Assembly (NCBI GenBank): GCA_000403035.1
Contig: AQSL01000152.1
Coordinates: forward strand, 1 to 42,334
Source of the DNA: Candidatus Latescibacter anaerobius SCGC AAA252-E07
GTDB taxonomy: Bacteria > Latescibacterota > Latescibacteria > Latescibacterales > Latescibacteraceae
DNA: 42,334 bases
Reading direction: 5' to 3'
In this document: piece by piece, positions 8,176 to 16,933 of the stretch
Numbering within the stretch: position 1 is the stretch's first letter
Layout: the number at the start of each line of letters is the position of its first letter
Position numbers and translations under genes: made by a program
Notes under the pieces: generated by a model
Told to the model about the DNA's origin: nothing
Databases searched by the model: none
Seen by the model: only the letters and a program-made list of their open reading frames with translations

Positions 8176-9138
8176 ATGAACTGCAGTGATTTTGAGAAAA
8201 ACATCGAAGCTTTTGTGAAGGGCGGTTTGCATGCCATGAAATTAAAGACGATGAAAGAGCACTGTGCGAAATGTCCCTCATGTATGCGGCTTGCGAAAGC
8301 AAACCGGTTCATTATTGATGCGCTGGATGAGACAGAACAGGTCGGTGCACCGAAAGGACTCGCCGATACCATTCTTGCAGCGGTCGGGGCCGAGGAATTA
8401 TATTCCCTTGCCGAAACGGATAGTATATCTCATGGCATTGTTGAAAGTAAAACTATTGAATGCAGGGATTTTGAAAAATATGCCGCCGCATTTGTTGAAG
8501 GAAACCAGGATTCTAAACTGTCACATGTTATGGAAGAGCACCGAGCTGTCTGTCCGGCATGTGCAAGAACTGCCAGAGCTCACCGGTTCATATACGCCTC
8601 GCTGGATAATGCCGAACCGGTCAGAGCGCCGGAAGGCCTTGCAGACACCATTCTTGCCGCAGTCGAAGCCGAAGCTGTACAAGAGGCAAAGCCGGGTGAA
8701 AAGACCGTACCGTATTTTAATCCCGGCGAGCTTGTATCCGGTCTGGCTGTGGGCGGTTTATTGATTGCGGCATACATTTTCAGCGCCGGCGATCTGGTGA
8801 AAAATAGTGCGGGTCTTGCCGGCTGGAGCGAAAGACTTCATGCCGTGTGGACTGATCTCTTCCGGGTAAGCCGCTGGGAAGAACTTTCAGGGATATGGTT
8901 ACAATTCATACCCATCTATAATGAAATAACCGAATTTTATACGGAGACTATCCTTCCTCTCACAGAGAAGATATCACATCTCTTCTCTGTTGCTGTTCAG
9001 ATTCCCTATACCGCTCAAACAGTCCCGCTGTACTATATAGCTGCGCTGGTTATAGTAATGCTGAGCACATGGTCATATTTCAAACCATTTGACACATCCG
9101 TAGTGAGTGCCCAATCGAACCATTTCAGACATAGTTGA
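8176..9138 (+). CDS. Membrane anti-sigma factor with two ZAS zinc domains
   Basis: This 320-aa protein has two homologous N-terminal units. Each carries a C-x25-H-x3-C-x2-C pattern: C3/H29/C33/C36 and C96/H122/C126/C129. Each is followed by NRFI.D/HRFIY and the repeated string APxGLADTILAAV (58-70, 151-163). This is an internal duplication of a ZAS (zinc-binding anti-sigma) domain. Two membrane segments (about 188-204 and 285-305) flank a roughly 80-residue region that is probably extracytoplasmic. ZAS proteins bind and silence the cognate ECF sigma, and the sigma gene is immediately upstream. The tail after the last helix is short, so the protein may sense at or in the membrane. Confidence 0.8.
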   Translation: MNCSDFEKNIEAFVKGGLHAMKLKTMKEHCAKCPSCMRLAKANRFIIDALDETEQVGAPKGLADTILAAVGAEELYSLAETDSISHGIVESKTIECRDFEKYAAAFVEGNQDSKLSHVMEEHRAVCPACARTARAHRFIYASLDNAEPVRAPEGLADTILAAVEAEAVQEAKPGEKTVPYFNPGELVSGLAVGGLLIAAYIFSAGDLVKNSAGLAGWSERLHAVWTDLFRVSRWEELSGIWLQFIPIYNEITEFYTETILPLTEKISHLFSVAVQIPYTAQTVPLYYIAALVIVMLSTWSYFKPFDTSVVSAQSNHFRHS

Positions 9139-9466
9139 ATTGAAACAGAATGTATCCAGCGGAAATCATTGACCCGGCTGAAACATGTATACCCTATCAT
9201 AATCATTACTCACGTTCTGAAATTTCAGAAGCTATGGTATAACCTTATATAACACCATGAGGACAGCCGGAGTCACCGGGCGTGTTGAGTTGTATACGGT
9301 TTATCCGCTAAAGCACACAGCAAGAGCAGAATAATTTACCCTGCAGAATTTTTAAGAATCTATTATTTCATCCTAAATCATATTGTAATTTTCAGTTTAA
9401 ATAATTGATAAAAACAATTTGAATGTATTTACAACCATGAAAAGTTAATAAAATCAAGAAAGGTTA
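9139..9466. other. Intergenic region between convergent genes
   Basis: This is the space between the anti-sigma gene and the convergent TM-helix gene. I see no gene, no convincing rho-independent terminator and no repeat. The second half is AT-rich. Confidence 0.5.
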
Positions 9467-10132
9467 TCACTTTTTTTCTCTATATTGTTTGATCATATCA
9501 CCGACCCATCTGCCTGCAAGATCTTTACAGCCCAATCCGAATGCAAGAGCCAACCCCAAGCACACCGCCGCGAAGAAAATGTTGAACACCATGGAAACAC
9601 CAGTAATGCCGAGTTGCCTGAGAGTAACTGTGATTGTGAATATTGCAATAGCATACTTTGTGACCGTTCCTAAAATATTAGCTTGGGAGATGCCAGCACT
9701 CGAGATACCAGTTCGCACAACGCCACTCAAAACATTTGCACAGAAAAGACCTATCACGAGGATAATGATTGCTCCGATCACCTTTGGAAGATATTGCCAC
9801 AGGTCGTCTAAGCCTTGAGCCACAATGGTGAGTCCGACAGCATTCACAACGCTGATAAGAATCCAGAAGAGAATGATCCAATATATAAAGCTTCCTACCA
9901 ATTGTGCCGGAGTGCGTTTGATGTTTCCTTTTTTCATCAAACCAACCAATCCAGCCTTGTCTGCGGCGATATCAAACTTCACAAATATTAAAAATTTGCT
10001 GACAGTCCATTGCATAACCCCTGCAAATATCCACCCACCAACTATGATAACTAGTATTTTCAGTAACTTAGGCATAAAAAGCTCCAATTGAAACATGAAA
10101 TCGCTCAATACAGAAACTAATTCAGTATACAT
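9467..10132 (-). CDS. Conserved TM-helix protein related to MscS channels
   Basis: This 221-aa protein has four or five hydrophobic helices. The ending LALAFGLGCKDLAGRWVGDM matches the pore-helix-like AFGLGG..LAG segment of MscS-related proteins and of the conserved-TM-helix repeat family (PF05552 type). LLKILVIIVGGWIFAGVM near the N-terminus resembles the first repeat. The cytosolic beta and alpha/beta domains of a true MscS channel are missing, so this is a short stand-alone member; a role in osmotic or small-solute permeability is only suggested. The start ATG at 10132 follows AGGAGGGC. It stands alone, convergent with the anti-sigma gene. Confidence 0.65.
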   Translation of the reverse strand: MYTELVSVLSDFMFQLELFMPKLLKILVIIVGGWIFAGVMQWTVSKFLIFVKFDIAADKAGLVGLMKKGNIKRTPAQLVGSFIYWIILFWILISVVNAVGLTIVAQGLDDLWQYLPKVIGAIIILVIGLFCANVLSGVVRTGISSAGISQANILGTVTKYAIAIFTITVTLRQLGITGVSMVFNIFFAAVCLGLALAFGLGCKDLAGRWVGDMIKQYREKK

Positions 10133-10748
10133 CGATATGCCCTCCTTTTAGGATTACAGATTATTATGGGAGATAAAAATGTTGAATTATATGTATTAGA
10201 TACCAGCATTATGTATAACCATCAAGAACAATAACAAAAGATATCAAACATTCTCTATATCAAATTCAGATAAAATATATTCAAGTAATTATAAACTTAT
10301 ATTCACATAATATCAACATTCTAATTTTGAAGCAAGCGATTTTAGAATATTTAAATTTAAGAATGTCCTTTTTTCTATGATTACTCTATTCTTTCTTATT
10401 AAATATGACAACGAGAAGCACTCAAACTCTCCAGAATTCACTATCTCCAATTGACACATACGAATAACGACAAAGCCGATTACAGTGCCTCTGAGCATCT
10501 GACAAAAGGGTATACAAGCCCCCTGAGATATTGGAACATGTAATTTAATAATATGCGGTTACATCTTCCATAAACAGAAAGAAGTGTTTGCAGAAATAAT
10601 TTTTCTTATACCGATATAATAGTGCGAATTATTATATATTTACATAAACTTTCTCGTTTTCATTAAATCTCCCCAATGAAATAATCTTAAAAATTATCAG
10701 CTATTTGCATTACAAATATAGTATAAGGTTGTATATTATTATGCACAT
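10133..10748. other. AT-rich gene-free region
   Basis: This is 616 bp with no supportable gene. A 61-codon minus-strand frame at 10313-10498 has no recognisable features or ribosome site. Composition is strongly AT-rich. It separates two minus-strand genes and should hold the promoter of the TM-helix gene (about 10140-10250). I see no repeats. Confidence 0.5.
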
Positions 10749-12068
10749 TTATCCTCTCATCTCATTGAGGGCATCCAATACTTTGTCAGCCAGATAATCC
10801 AATTTCTCCTGTGGAAATTTATAGAGCGGTAAATGGGTGAATTCATTATGAAACACCTGCTCTGTATTTGGACACTGTTCAGCTATTTCCTTTTTATTAT
10901 ATCCCATTTTTTTTAATAAATCAAAGTGATATAATGGACCAAAATGGGGTATATGAGTAATTCCACGTTTTTTAAGTAGTTCTTTAAGGTCTTGAATCGT
11001 TCCTCCTGCTTTTTCAGGATTAATTCTGAACAGGTACAGGTGATGGGTTCCTTTTGTTTCCTTAGTATCTTCCGGAGGCAGATATATTGCATCATCTTCT
11101 GAAAATCTTTTTCGAAGACAGGTGAACGCTTTACGCCTTTCTCCAATGATAGTCTTTATTCGTTTCAACTGGGAAATGAGTGTAACAGCTTGAATTTCAG
11201 TCGAGGAATGATTTCCTGCAACGAACCACTTCCTGCGAAGGTTTCGTACAGGTGTTATATCATATAACCAGTTTGGAATTGTTTTGGTAAAGTCAAGACC
11301 CAGGAACCTGCATTTCGAAAAATCTTCACCGGCATCCAGGTTGGTAACCAAGAGTCCACCTTCACCGAAAGAGTTAATATTTTTTACCTCGTGGAAACTA
11401 TAAGCTCCAAAATGACCTATAGTTCCCGTCATTCTGCCTTTATACATACCTCCAAATGCATGTGCTGCATCTTCAATAACTGTTATCTTTCGTTTTTTAG
11501 CAATGTTCATTATTGGGTCCATATCGGTGGGATATCCCCCTATATGAACCGGAATAATTACTTTCGTTTTGCGAGATATTTTCCTTTTGACATCTTCAGG
11601 ATCCATATTCAATGTTTCCGGATTAATGTCCGCAAAGACAACCTTCGCACCTATAGATAAAGGATAGGCAATTGTTGCAATAAAAGTAATAGCCGGTGCG
11701 ATAACCTCGTCACCTTGTTTTAAATCCGCAAACTTATAACCGATTTCAAATCCTGCCGTAGCATTTGTTAAAAAGCAGGCATGCTTAACCTTGAGATATT
11801 TTTTGCATACGGTTTCAAGTTCCTTAATGTTATTTCCAAGAGAAAGTTTTGTACTTGGTTTTCCGACTCTCCAAAGACTATTTAAACTACTTTTTACTTT
11901 TTCAAGATTATCGCTATATTGTTTTTCGTAACCATTTTTAGGTATAATCAGAAACTTAATGATATGTTCAAGATCAATAGCATTAATTTTTTCACCAACA
12001 GCATCCCATGGTATTTGTGCATCCCCTGTTTCATATCTAAAATCGGCAGTCTGTTTTTTCTTCGGCAT
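10749..12068 (-). CDS. DegT/DnrJ/EryC1/StrS-family PLP-dependent aminotransferase
   Basis: This 439-aa sugar-aminotransferase-type protein has AFLTNATAGFEI-like cofactor-phosphate binding (CFLTNATAGFEIGYKF), GDEVIAPAITFIATIAY, VIEDAAHAFGG and SFHEVKNINSFGEGG. In the last motif the lysine should form the Schiff base with pyridoxal phosphate. Members make amino sugars for surface polysaccharides or antibiotics. I prefer the ATG at 12068 (MPKKKQTADF) because GGAGAGG lies five bases before it; the frame is open for 16 further codons without a ribosome site. No other sugar-biosynthesis gene is adjacent, which is unusual for this family. Its codons look more AT-rich than those of its neighbours, which may mean recent acquisition. 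Confidence 0.85.
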   Translation of the reverse strand: MPKKKQTADFRYETGDAQIPWDAVGEKINAIDLEHIIKFLIIPKNGYEKQYSDNLEKVKSSLNSLWRVGKPSTKLSLGNNIKELETVCKKYLKVKHACFLTNATAGFEIGYKFADLKQGDEVIAPAITFIATIAYPLSIGAKVVFADINPETLNMDPEDVKRKISRKTKVIIPVHIGGYPTDMDPIMNIAKKRKITVIEDAAHAFGGMYKGRMTGTIGHFGAYSFHEVKNINSFGEGGLLVTNLDAGEDFSKCRFLGLDFTKTIPNWLYDITPVRNLRRKWFVAGNHSSTEIQAVTLISQLKRIKTIIGERRKAFTCLRKRFSEDDAIYLPPEDTKETKGTHHLYLFRINPEKAGGTIQDLKELLKKRGITHIPHFGPLYHFDLLKKMGYNKKEIAEQCPNTEQVFHNEFTHLPLYKFPQEKLDYLADKVLDALNEMRG

Positions 12069-12349
12069 TGTCCTCTCCTGATATGTAAGCGTACTCAAAC
12101 ACAGATTTAATTCCATATACGTATTAATTGGTAATGTTAGCTCAAAATATTAAGGTACACTTTCGGTTTATTTGAAAAGTCTATTTCTCTCGGTGAATAA
12201 AATAATTTTTTTGAATAAAATTTTGAACCATGAACTGTGAAACTATTCAAGATTTTTGCGTATTCATGCGGATAAGAAAAAGGCAATTCGTTTAAGAGGG
12301 AGGGAAAACCAGAACCGCAAAGGATAACGTCATATAAAAGAAAGCATGT

Positions 12350-13063
12350 CTATTCTCCGGGCCATGGTATATTGATACTGATTGTCCCTGTACCGCCTAC
12401 TTCAACCATGATTGGATCGCTCGGTGAAGTATTACCGTAGGGTGTTTCAGCAAAGACACTGTAATAATACACCCCGGGCGTTTTATAGGTAACTGACATG
12501 GTAGTACCCGGTCCCGTATATACCGTTGTCGGTGAAGAAAAATCGATTGATTTGTCTTCTCCCAGACTGTATAAAGTAGCGAGTGGCACAGAACTCCAGG
12601 TAAAGGTATATGAATTTTCTCCGAGCATTTCTGCAGGATTAAGCACCGGTGAAGCATCAACCATCGTAATATCAACCGTTGTCGCTTCCCCGGCAACGAC
12701 ATCAATATCCTCCTCCACACCCACATAATAAATCCGCACATTATCATATAATACATCGTAGCCAATCAATTCGAGTCGGTAATCTTCTCCAACGGAAACT
12801 TTAATCTCAGCGACACCACGGTTTTCTTGATGTTCCAATGCTGTATGGGTAATCTCCTCATCGGCTAAATAAAGATAAGCAGCGATATATGAAATCTGAA
12901 AACCATTTTCCGCTCTCTTGCCAGCAGAAGCACTCTGGGGCCAGGTCACATGAATTACAATTGTGCCGGTCTCTTGCGGGGGAGACAGTACATCTTTTGT
13001 TTCACTGCCGCAGCTAAATATAAACGACATAAACACTATCGGCAAAAACCAAAATCTGCTCAT
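12350..13063 (-). CDS. Predicted lipoprotein of unknown function
   Basis: This 237-aa protein has a lipoprotein signal peptide (MSRFWFLPIVFMSFIFSC, with cysteine at residue 18). A beta-rich region about 30-140 (GTIVIHVTWPQ...) resembles extracellular carbohydrate- or Ig-like modules. A second beta domain (about 145-225, YTFTWSS...GVYYYSVFAETPYG) looks like a fibronectin type III fold. The mature chain begins and ends with related strands, GTIVIHVTWP and GTISINIPWP. The ATG at 13063 is chosen because AGGAGG precedes it. It is probably anchored in the outer membrane. It has no close co-directional partner; carB is divergent. Confidence 0.65.
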   Translation of the reverse strand: MSRFWFLPIVFMSFIFSCGSETKDVLSPPQETGTIVIHVTWPQSASAGKRAENGFQISYIAAYLYLADEEITHTALEHQENRGVAEIKVSVGEDYRLELIGYDVLYDNVRIYYVGVEEDIDVVAGEATTVDITMVDASPVLNPAEMLGENSYTFTWSSVPLATLYSLGEDKSIDFSSPTTVYTGPGTTMSVTYKTPGVYYYSVFAETPYGNTSPSDPIMVEVGGTGTISINIPWPGE

Positions 13064-13616
13064 CTTTATTTCCTCCTGATATTCAAAATCCAATGCTTTT
13101 TATAGCTTTCAACTATCGGCAAAACAAAGTGCTGTCAAAACAAAAGCTGAATATTGAAAGCTTTAAAAGGTTACAGAGTAACCAATTTTTCACCGTCGTC
13201 TTAATATACGGTTGATTGCACAAAAATAAAGGGATTTTTACAGCATACCGCTCACTCTTTCTTCTATGGCTTTAACAATCTTATGAAAAAACGCATATCT
13301 TCAAGGTACTATCCCATCCCCATAACTGAACTCATCCCCCTCTCTTTCCAAGAGGGGGGGGCTGAGGGGGTGAGTTAAGAAAAAACAAATAGTTATTAAC
13401 GTAATAATTCTATTGAAGCTGTTTAAACGTAATAAGCAGCTAAAAATACAAATTGTACCGATATGAATTTTTATGTAGCATCATTACCAATTTTTAAATA
13501 TCATATAGAAATTTTGTAGCATCCCCGTGTTACTATCACCCGCCGAACGTACGGAAACGAAAAAAATACAATAATGAATATAAATGATACACACTATATA
13601 CCGTTAAGGAGGCAGA
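13064..13616. other. Divergent intergenic region upstream of carB
   Basis: There is no gene here. It contains repeat copy 2 at 13329-13376 and the ribosome site TAAGGAGGCAGA directly before the carB start. I looked for a pyrimidine-type attenuator (terminator/antiterminator pair) before carB and found none that I could support. Confidence 0.5.
13329..13376. repeat. Dispersed hairpin repeat AACTCA...TGAGTT, copy 2
   Basis: The ends AACTCATCCCCC and GGGGGTGAGTT are inverted complements apart from one position. The interior arms CCCTCT and AGAGGGGG also pair, so the 48-bp unit folds into a near-continuous hairpin. The central TTTCCAAGAG is shared with copy 1 at 129-172. Confidence 0.65.
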
Positions 13617-16600
13617 ATGTCGAGACGTGAAGATTTAAAGAAAATTCTCATTATCGGCTCAGGTCCCATTATCATCGGTCAGGCATGTGAGTTTGATTAT
13701 TCCGGCACACAGGCCTGTAAGGCATTACGTGAAGAGGGATATAAAATCGTACTGGTCAACTCCAATCCTGCAACGATCATGACAGATCCCGGGATGGCCG
13801 ATAAAACATATATTGAACCCCTTACCGTTGAAAGTCTGGAAAAAATCATTGAAAAAGAACGTCCTGATGGGCTCCTGCCGAACCTTGGAGGTCAGACAGG
13901 GCTTAATCTCGCTTCCAGTCTCTATAAAAGCGGAATTTTAGATACATACAATGTTGAGATTATCGGCGTGAAAGCTGATGCCATCGAACGCGGTGAAGAC
14001 CGTATCATCTTCAAGGAAACCATGGCCAAAATTGGCGTCTCCGTGCCACTGTCCGAACCGAGCCATTCTGTAGAGGAAGCAGAAAAAATTGCCGGGGAAT
14101 TCACCTACCCGGTCGTTTTGCGTCCCGCATACACACTGGGTGGTACGGGCGGAGGGATCGTGTACAATGTGGAGGAACTACGCACGGTTGTAAGTCGCGG
14201 TCTTTCGGCAAGTCTGATACACCAGGTTCTCGTAGAAGAATCTGTTCTCGGCTGGGAGGAACTGGAACTCGAGGTAGTCCGCGATGCAAAAGATCAGAAA
14301 ATAACCGTGTGTTTCATTGAAAATGTCGACGCGATGGGAGTTCATACCGGGGACAGCTTCTGTGTTGCGCCGATGCTCACGGTACCGGAAGCGTTACAGA
14401 AACGGATGCAGGATATTTCCTACAGGATTGTTGATGCGATAGGGGTCATTGGCGGAACAAACATCCAATTTGCCCATAACCCGGAAGACGACAGACTGGT
14501 TGTCATCGAGATCAATCCCCGGACTTCACGTTCTTCCGCACTTGCTTCCAAAGCCACCGGATTCCCTATAGCCCTTATTTCAACGAAACTTGCCGCCGGA
14601 TTAACGATGGATGAAATCCCATACTGGAAAGAAGGAACGCTTGAAAAGTATGAACCGAGCGGCGATTATGTGGTTGTTAAGTTCGCGCGGTGGGCTTTCG
14701 AGAAATTTCCCAAGGCAACCGATATCCTCGGAACACAGATGAAAGCTGTCGGAGAGGTTATGAGCATAGGAAAAAATTTCAAGGAAGGATTCCAGAAATC
14801 CATTCGCTCTCTTGAAATAAACAGATACGGGCTGGGTGGCGCGAAAAATTTCAAAGAGCTTTCACTCCAGCAATTAAAAGAAAAACTGGCCACACCATCA
14901 AGCGAACGTGTTTTTTTGATGTATGAAGCCCTTCGCAAGGGTATGAGCGTTGAAGAATTGTATCACCTGACATATATCGGGCGCTGGTTCATCTCTGAGA
15001 TGAAAGAACTCGTTGCATTCGAAGAAAACCTGCTTGAGCATTCCTGGGAAGACCTGCCGGATGAAACGCTCATAAAGGCAAAGGAACTTGGTTTCTCGGA
15101 CAGATATCTCGCCGGGCTTTTCAAGGTGAAAGAGGGTACAATACGGGAAAAGCGACTATCTCTCGGGAAATATGCACGGTACAAGTCTGTTCCGGTAAGC
15201 GGTGTGGAGAATGCGGCATATTACTATTCGACATATAACGATGATATCGATACGGTGCCGGTTTCCGATAAACGGAAAATCATGATACTGGGCGGAGGGC
15301 CGAACAGGATCGGACAGGGAATAGAATTCGATTACACCTGTGTTCATGCGGCATTTGCACTGCGTGATGAAGGGTATGAATCTATCATGGTGAACTGTAA
15401 TCCGGAAACCGTCTCAACAGACTATGATACCTCGAACAAACTGTACTTCGAGCCTCTCACCATCGAGGATGTTCTGGCAATTTACGAAAAGGAAAAACCT
15501 GAGGGCGCTATCGTTCAGTTCGGCGGGCAGACACCGCTCAATATCGCACAGGAATTGAAAGACAACGGGGTACATGTTCTCGGAACATCTCCGGAAAGTA
15601 TCCGTCTTGCGGAAGACAGGGAATATTTCAGGGAACGCATGATTTCTCTCGACATACTCCAGCCGGAGAGCGGAACGGCACGTTCACTCGAAGAATCCCT
15701 GAAAACAGCGGAAAAGATCGGATACCCGCTTATGGTACGCCCATCCTTTGTACTCGGCGGCCGCGGCATGGAAATAATTTATGATGAAGAAATGCTACGC
15801 AAGTACGCCCGTGAGGCAATTCAGGTAAGTCCCGAATATCCAATGCTGATTGACAGGTTCCTCGAGGATGCCATTGAAGCCGAGGTCGATGCCCTTTCGG
15901 ACGGCGAGGAAACATTTGTCGCAGCGATCATGGAGCATATAGAGCTTGCGGGTGTACACTCCGGAGATTCCGCCTGTGTGATTCCCACGAGAACGATCAA
16001 AGAAGAGCATCTTAAAACCATAGAACACTATACCGCCCGGATAGCAAAAGAACTCGGGGTAATCGGTATAATGAACATTCAGTACGCGATATGTGATGAC
16101 AAAGTCTACATCCTCGAAGCCAATCCGCGGGCATCCCGGACTGTTCCACTGATTTCAAAGATTACCGGCATTACTCTGGCACGTATAGCCACGCAGATAA
16201 TGCTCGGGAAAAAACTGAGCGAGTTTCCCGAACTGAAAAAGCGTAAACTCCCCTATTTCGGGGTAAAAGAAGCAGTATTCCCTTTTAATATGTTTCATGA
16301 GGTAGATCCTCTTCTCGGACCGGAAATGAGAGCAACCGGCGAGGTCTTGGGCATTGCAGAAAGCTATGGGCTTGCGTTTTATAAAGCTCAGGAAGCAACG
16401 GGATCACATCTCCCCGTTGATGGAACTGTACTTTTAACCGTTGCCGATAAGGATAAATCTCAACTGCTGCCCATAGCCCGGCAGATCAAGGAGCTTGGAT
16501 TTAATATCTATGCAACCAAAAACACCAGCCGCTTCCTTAAGCAGAACGGAATTCAAAATACCAACATCAAGAAACTGCACGAAGGCCGTCCGAACATCAT

Positions 16601-16820
16601 GGATGCGATAAAAAACAGAGATATTAATCTCATTATTAATACGCCTGTCGGCCGTTACAGCAAATATGATGACAGTTTTATACGTATGATGGCTATCCAG
16701 CAAAAAATACCGTATGTCACTACCATAGCTGCTGCAGAGGCAAGCGTGAAAGGCATCGAGGCAATAATAAACGAGAAGTCGTCACCGAAACCTTTGCAAG
16801 AATATTACAAATTACGATAG
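13617..16820 (+). CDS. carB: Carbamoyl-phosphate synthase large subunit
   Basis: This 1067-aa protein has the full CarB layout. An ATP-grasp half (about 1-400) includes YPVVLRPAYTLGGTGGG and EINPRTSRSSALASKATGFP. An oligomerisation segment follows (about 400-550). A second ATP-grasp half (about 555-930) includes GGGPNRIGQGIEFDY and YPLMVRPSFVLGGRGME. A C-terminal MGS-type allosteric domain spans about 930-1067. It makes carbamoyl phosphate from ammonia (supplied by CarA), bicarbonate and two ATP, for arginine and pyrimidine synthesis. Length matches the family (about 1070). TAAGGAGG fixes the ATG at 13617. No carA or other pyrimidine/arginine gene is adjacent in this window, and a terminator follows directly. 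Confidence 0.98.
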   Translation: MSRREDLKKILIIGSGPIIIGQACEFDYSGTQACKALREEGYKIVLVNSNPATIMTDPGMADKTYIEPLTVESLEKIIEKERPDGLLPNLGGQTGLNLASSLYKSGILDTYNVEIIGVKADAIERGEDRIIFKETMAKIGVSVPLSEPSHSVEEAEKIAGEFTYPVVLRPAYTLGGTGGGIVYNVEELRTVVSRGLSASLIHQVLVEESVLGWEELELEVVRDAKDQKITVCFIENVDAMGVHTGDSFCVAPMLTVPEALQKRMQDISYRIVDAIGVIGGTNIQFAHNPEDDRLVVIEINPRTSRSSALASKATGFPIALISTKLAAGLTMDEIPYWKEGTLEKYEPSGDYVVVKFARWAFEKFPKATDILGTQMKAVGEVMSIGKNFKEGFQKSIRSLEINRYGLGGAKNFKELSLQQLKEKLATPSSERVFLMYEALRKGMSVEELYHLTYIGRWFISEMKELVAFEENLLEHSWEDLPDETLIKAKELGFSDRYLAGLFKVKEGTIREKRLSLGKYARYKSVPVSGVENAAYYYSTYNDDIDTVPVSDKRKIMILGGGPNRIGQGIEFDYTCVHAAFALRDEGYESIMVNCNPETVSTDYDTSNKLYFEPLTIEDVLAIYEKEKPEGAIVQFGGQTPLNIAQELKDNGVHVLGTSPESIRLAEDREYFRERMISLDILQPESGTARSLEESLKTAEKIGYPLMVRPSFVLGGRGMEIIYDEEMLRKYAREAIQVSPEYPMLIDRFLEDAIEAEVDALSDGEETFVAAIMEHIELAGVHSGDSACVIPTRTIKEEHLKTIEHYTARIAKELGVIGIMNIQYAICDDKVYILEANPRASRTVPLISKITGITLARIATQIMLGKKLSEFPELKKRKLPYFGVKEAVFPFNMFHEVDPLLGPEMRATGEVLGIAESYGLAFYKAQEATGSHLPVDGTVLLTVADKDKSQLLPIARQIKELGFNIYATKNTSRFLKQNGIQNTNIKKLHEGRPNIMDAIKNRDINLIINTPVGRYSKYDDSFIRMMAIQQKIPYVTTIAAAEASVKGIEAIINEKSSPKPLQEYYKLR

Positions 16821-16877
16821 CTCTAAACAGTTCGGAGCATGTGATAAAGCTCAAAGCAATATTCTATATATTCCAGA

Positions 16878-16910
16878 AAAAAAGCCCTGTTAAATCAGCA
16901 GGGCTTTTTT
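16878..16910. terminator. Bidirectional rho-independent terminator after carB
   Basis: AAAAAAGCCCTG (16878-16889) and CAGGGCTTTTTT (16899-16910) are perfect inverse complements around a 9-base loop, with an A-run on one side and a T-run on the other. It can therefore stop transcription from carB (+) and from the convergent secreted-protein gene (-). Confidence 0.9.
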
Positions 16911-16933
16911 CATCTATCATCAACTCACACAGC

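Noticed and set aside
10313..10498. 61-codon minus-strand open frame in the AT-rich gap
   Set aside because: It has no ribosome site, no recognisable domain or signal, and lies in low-complexity AT-rich DNA.
13377..13616. Pyrimidine-responsive attenuator before carB
   Set aside because: No mutually exclusive hairpins and no terminator with a T-run are visible upstream of the start.
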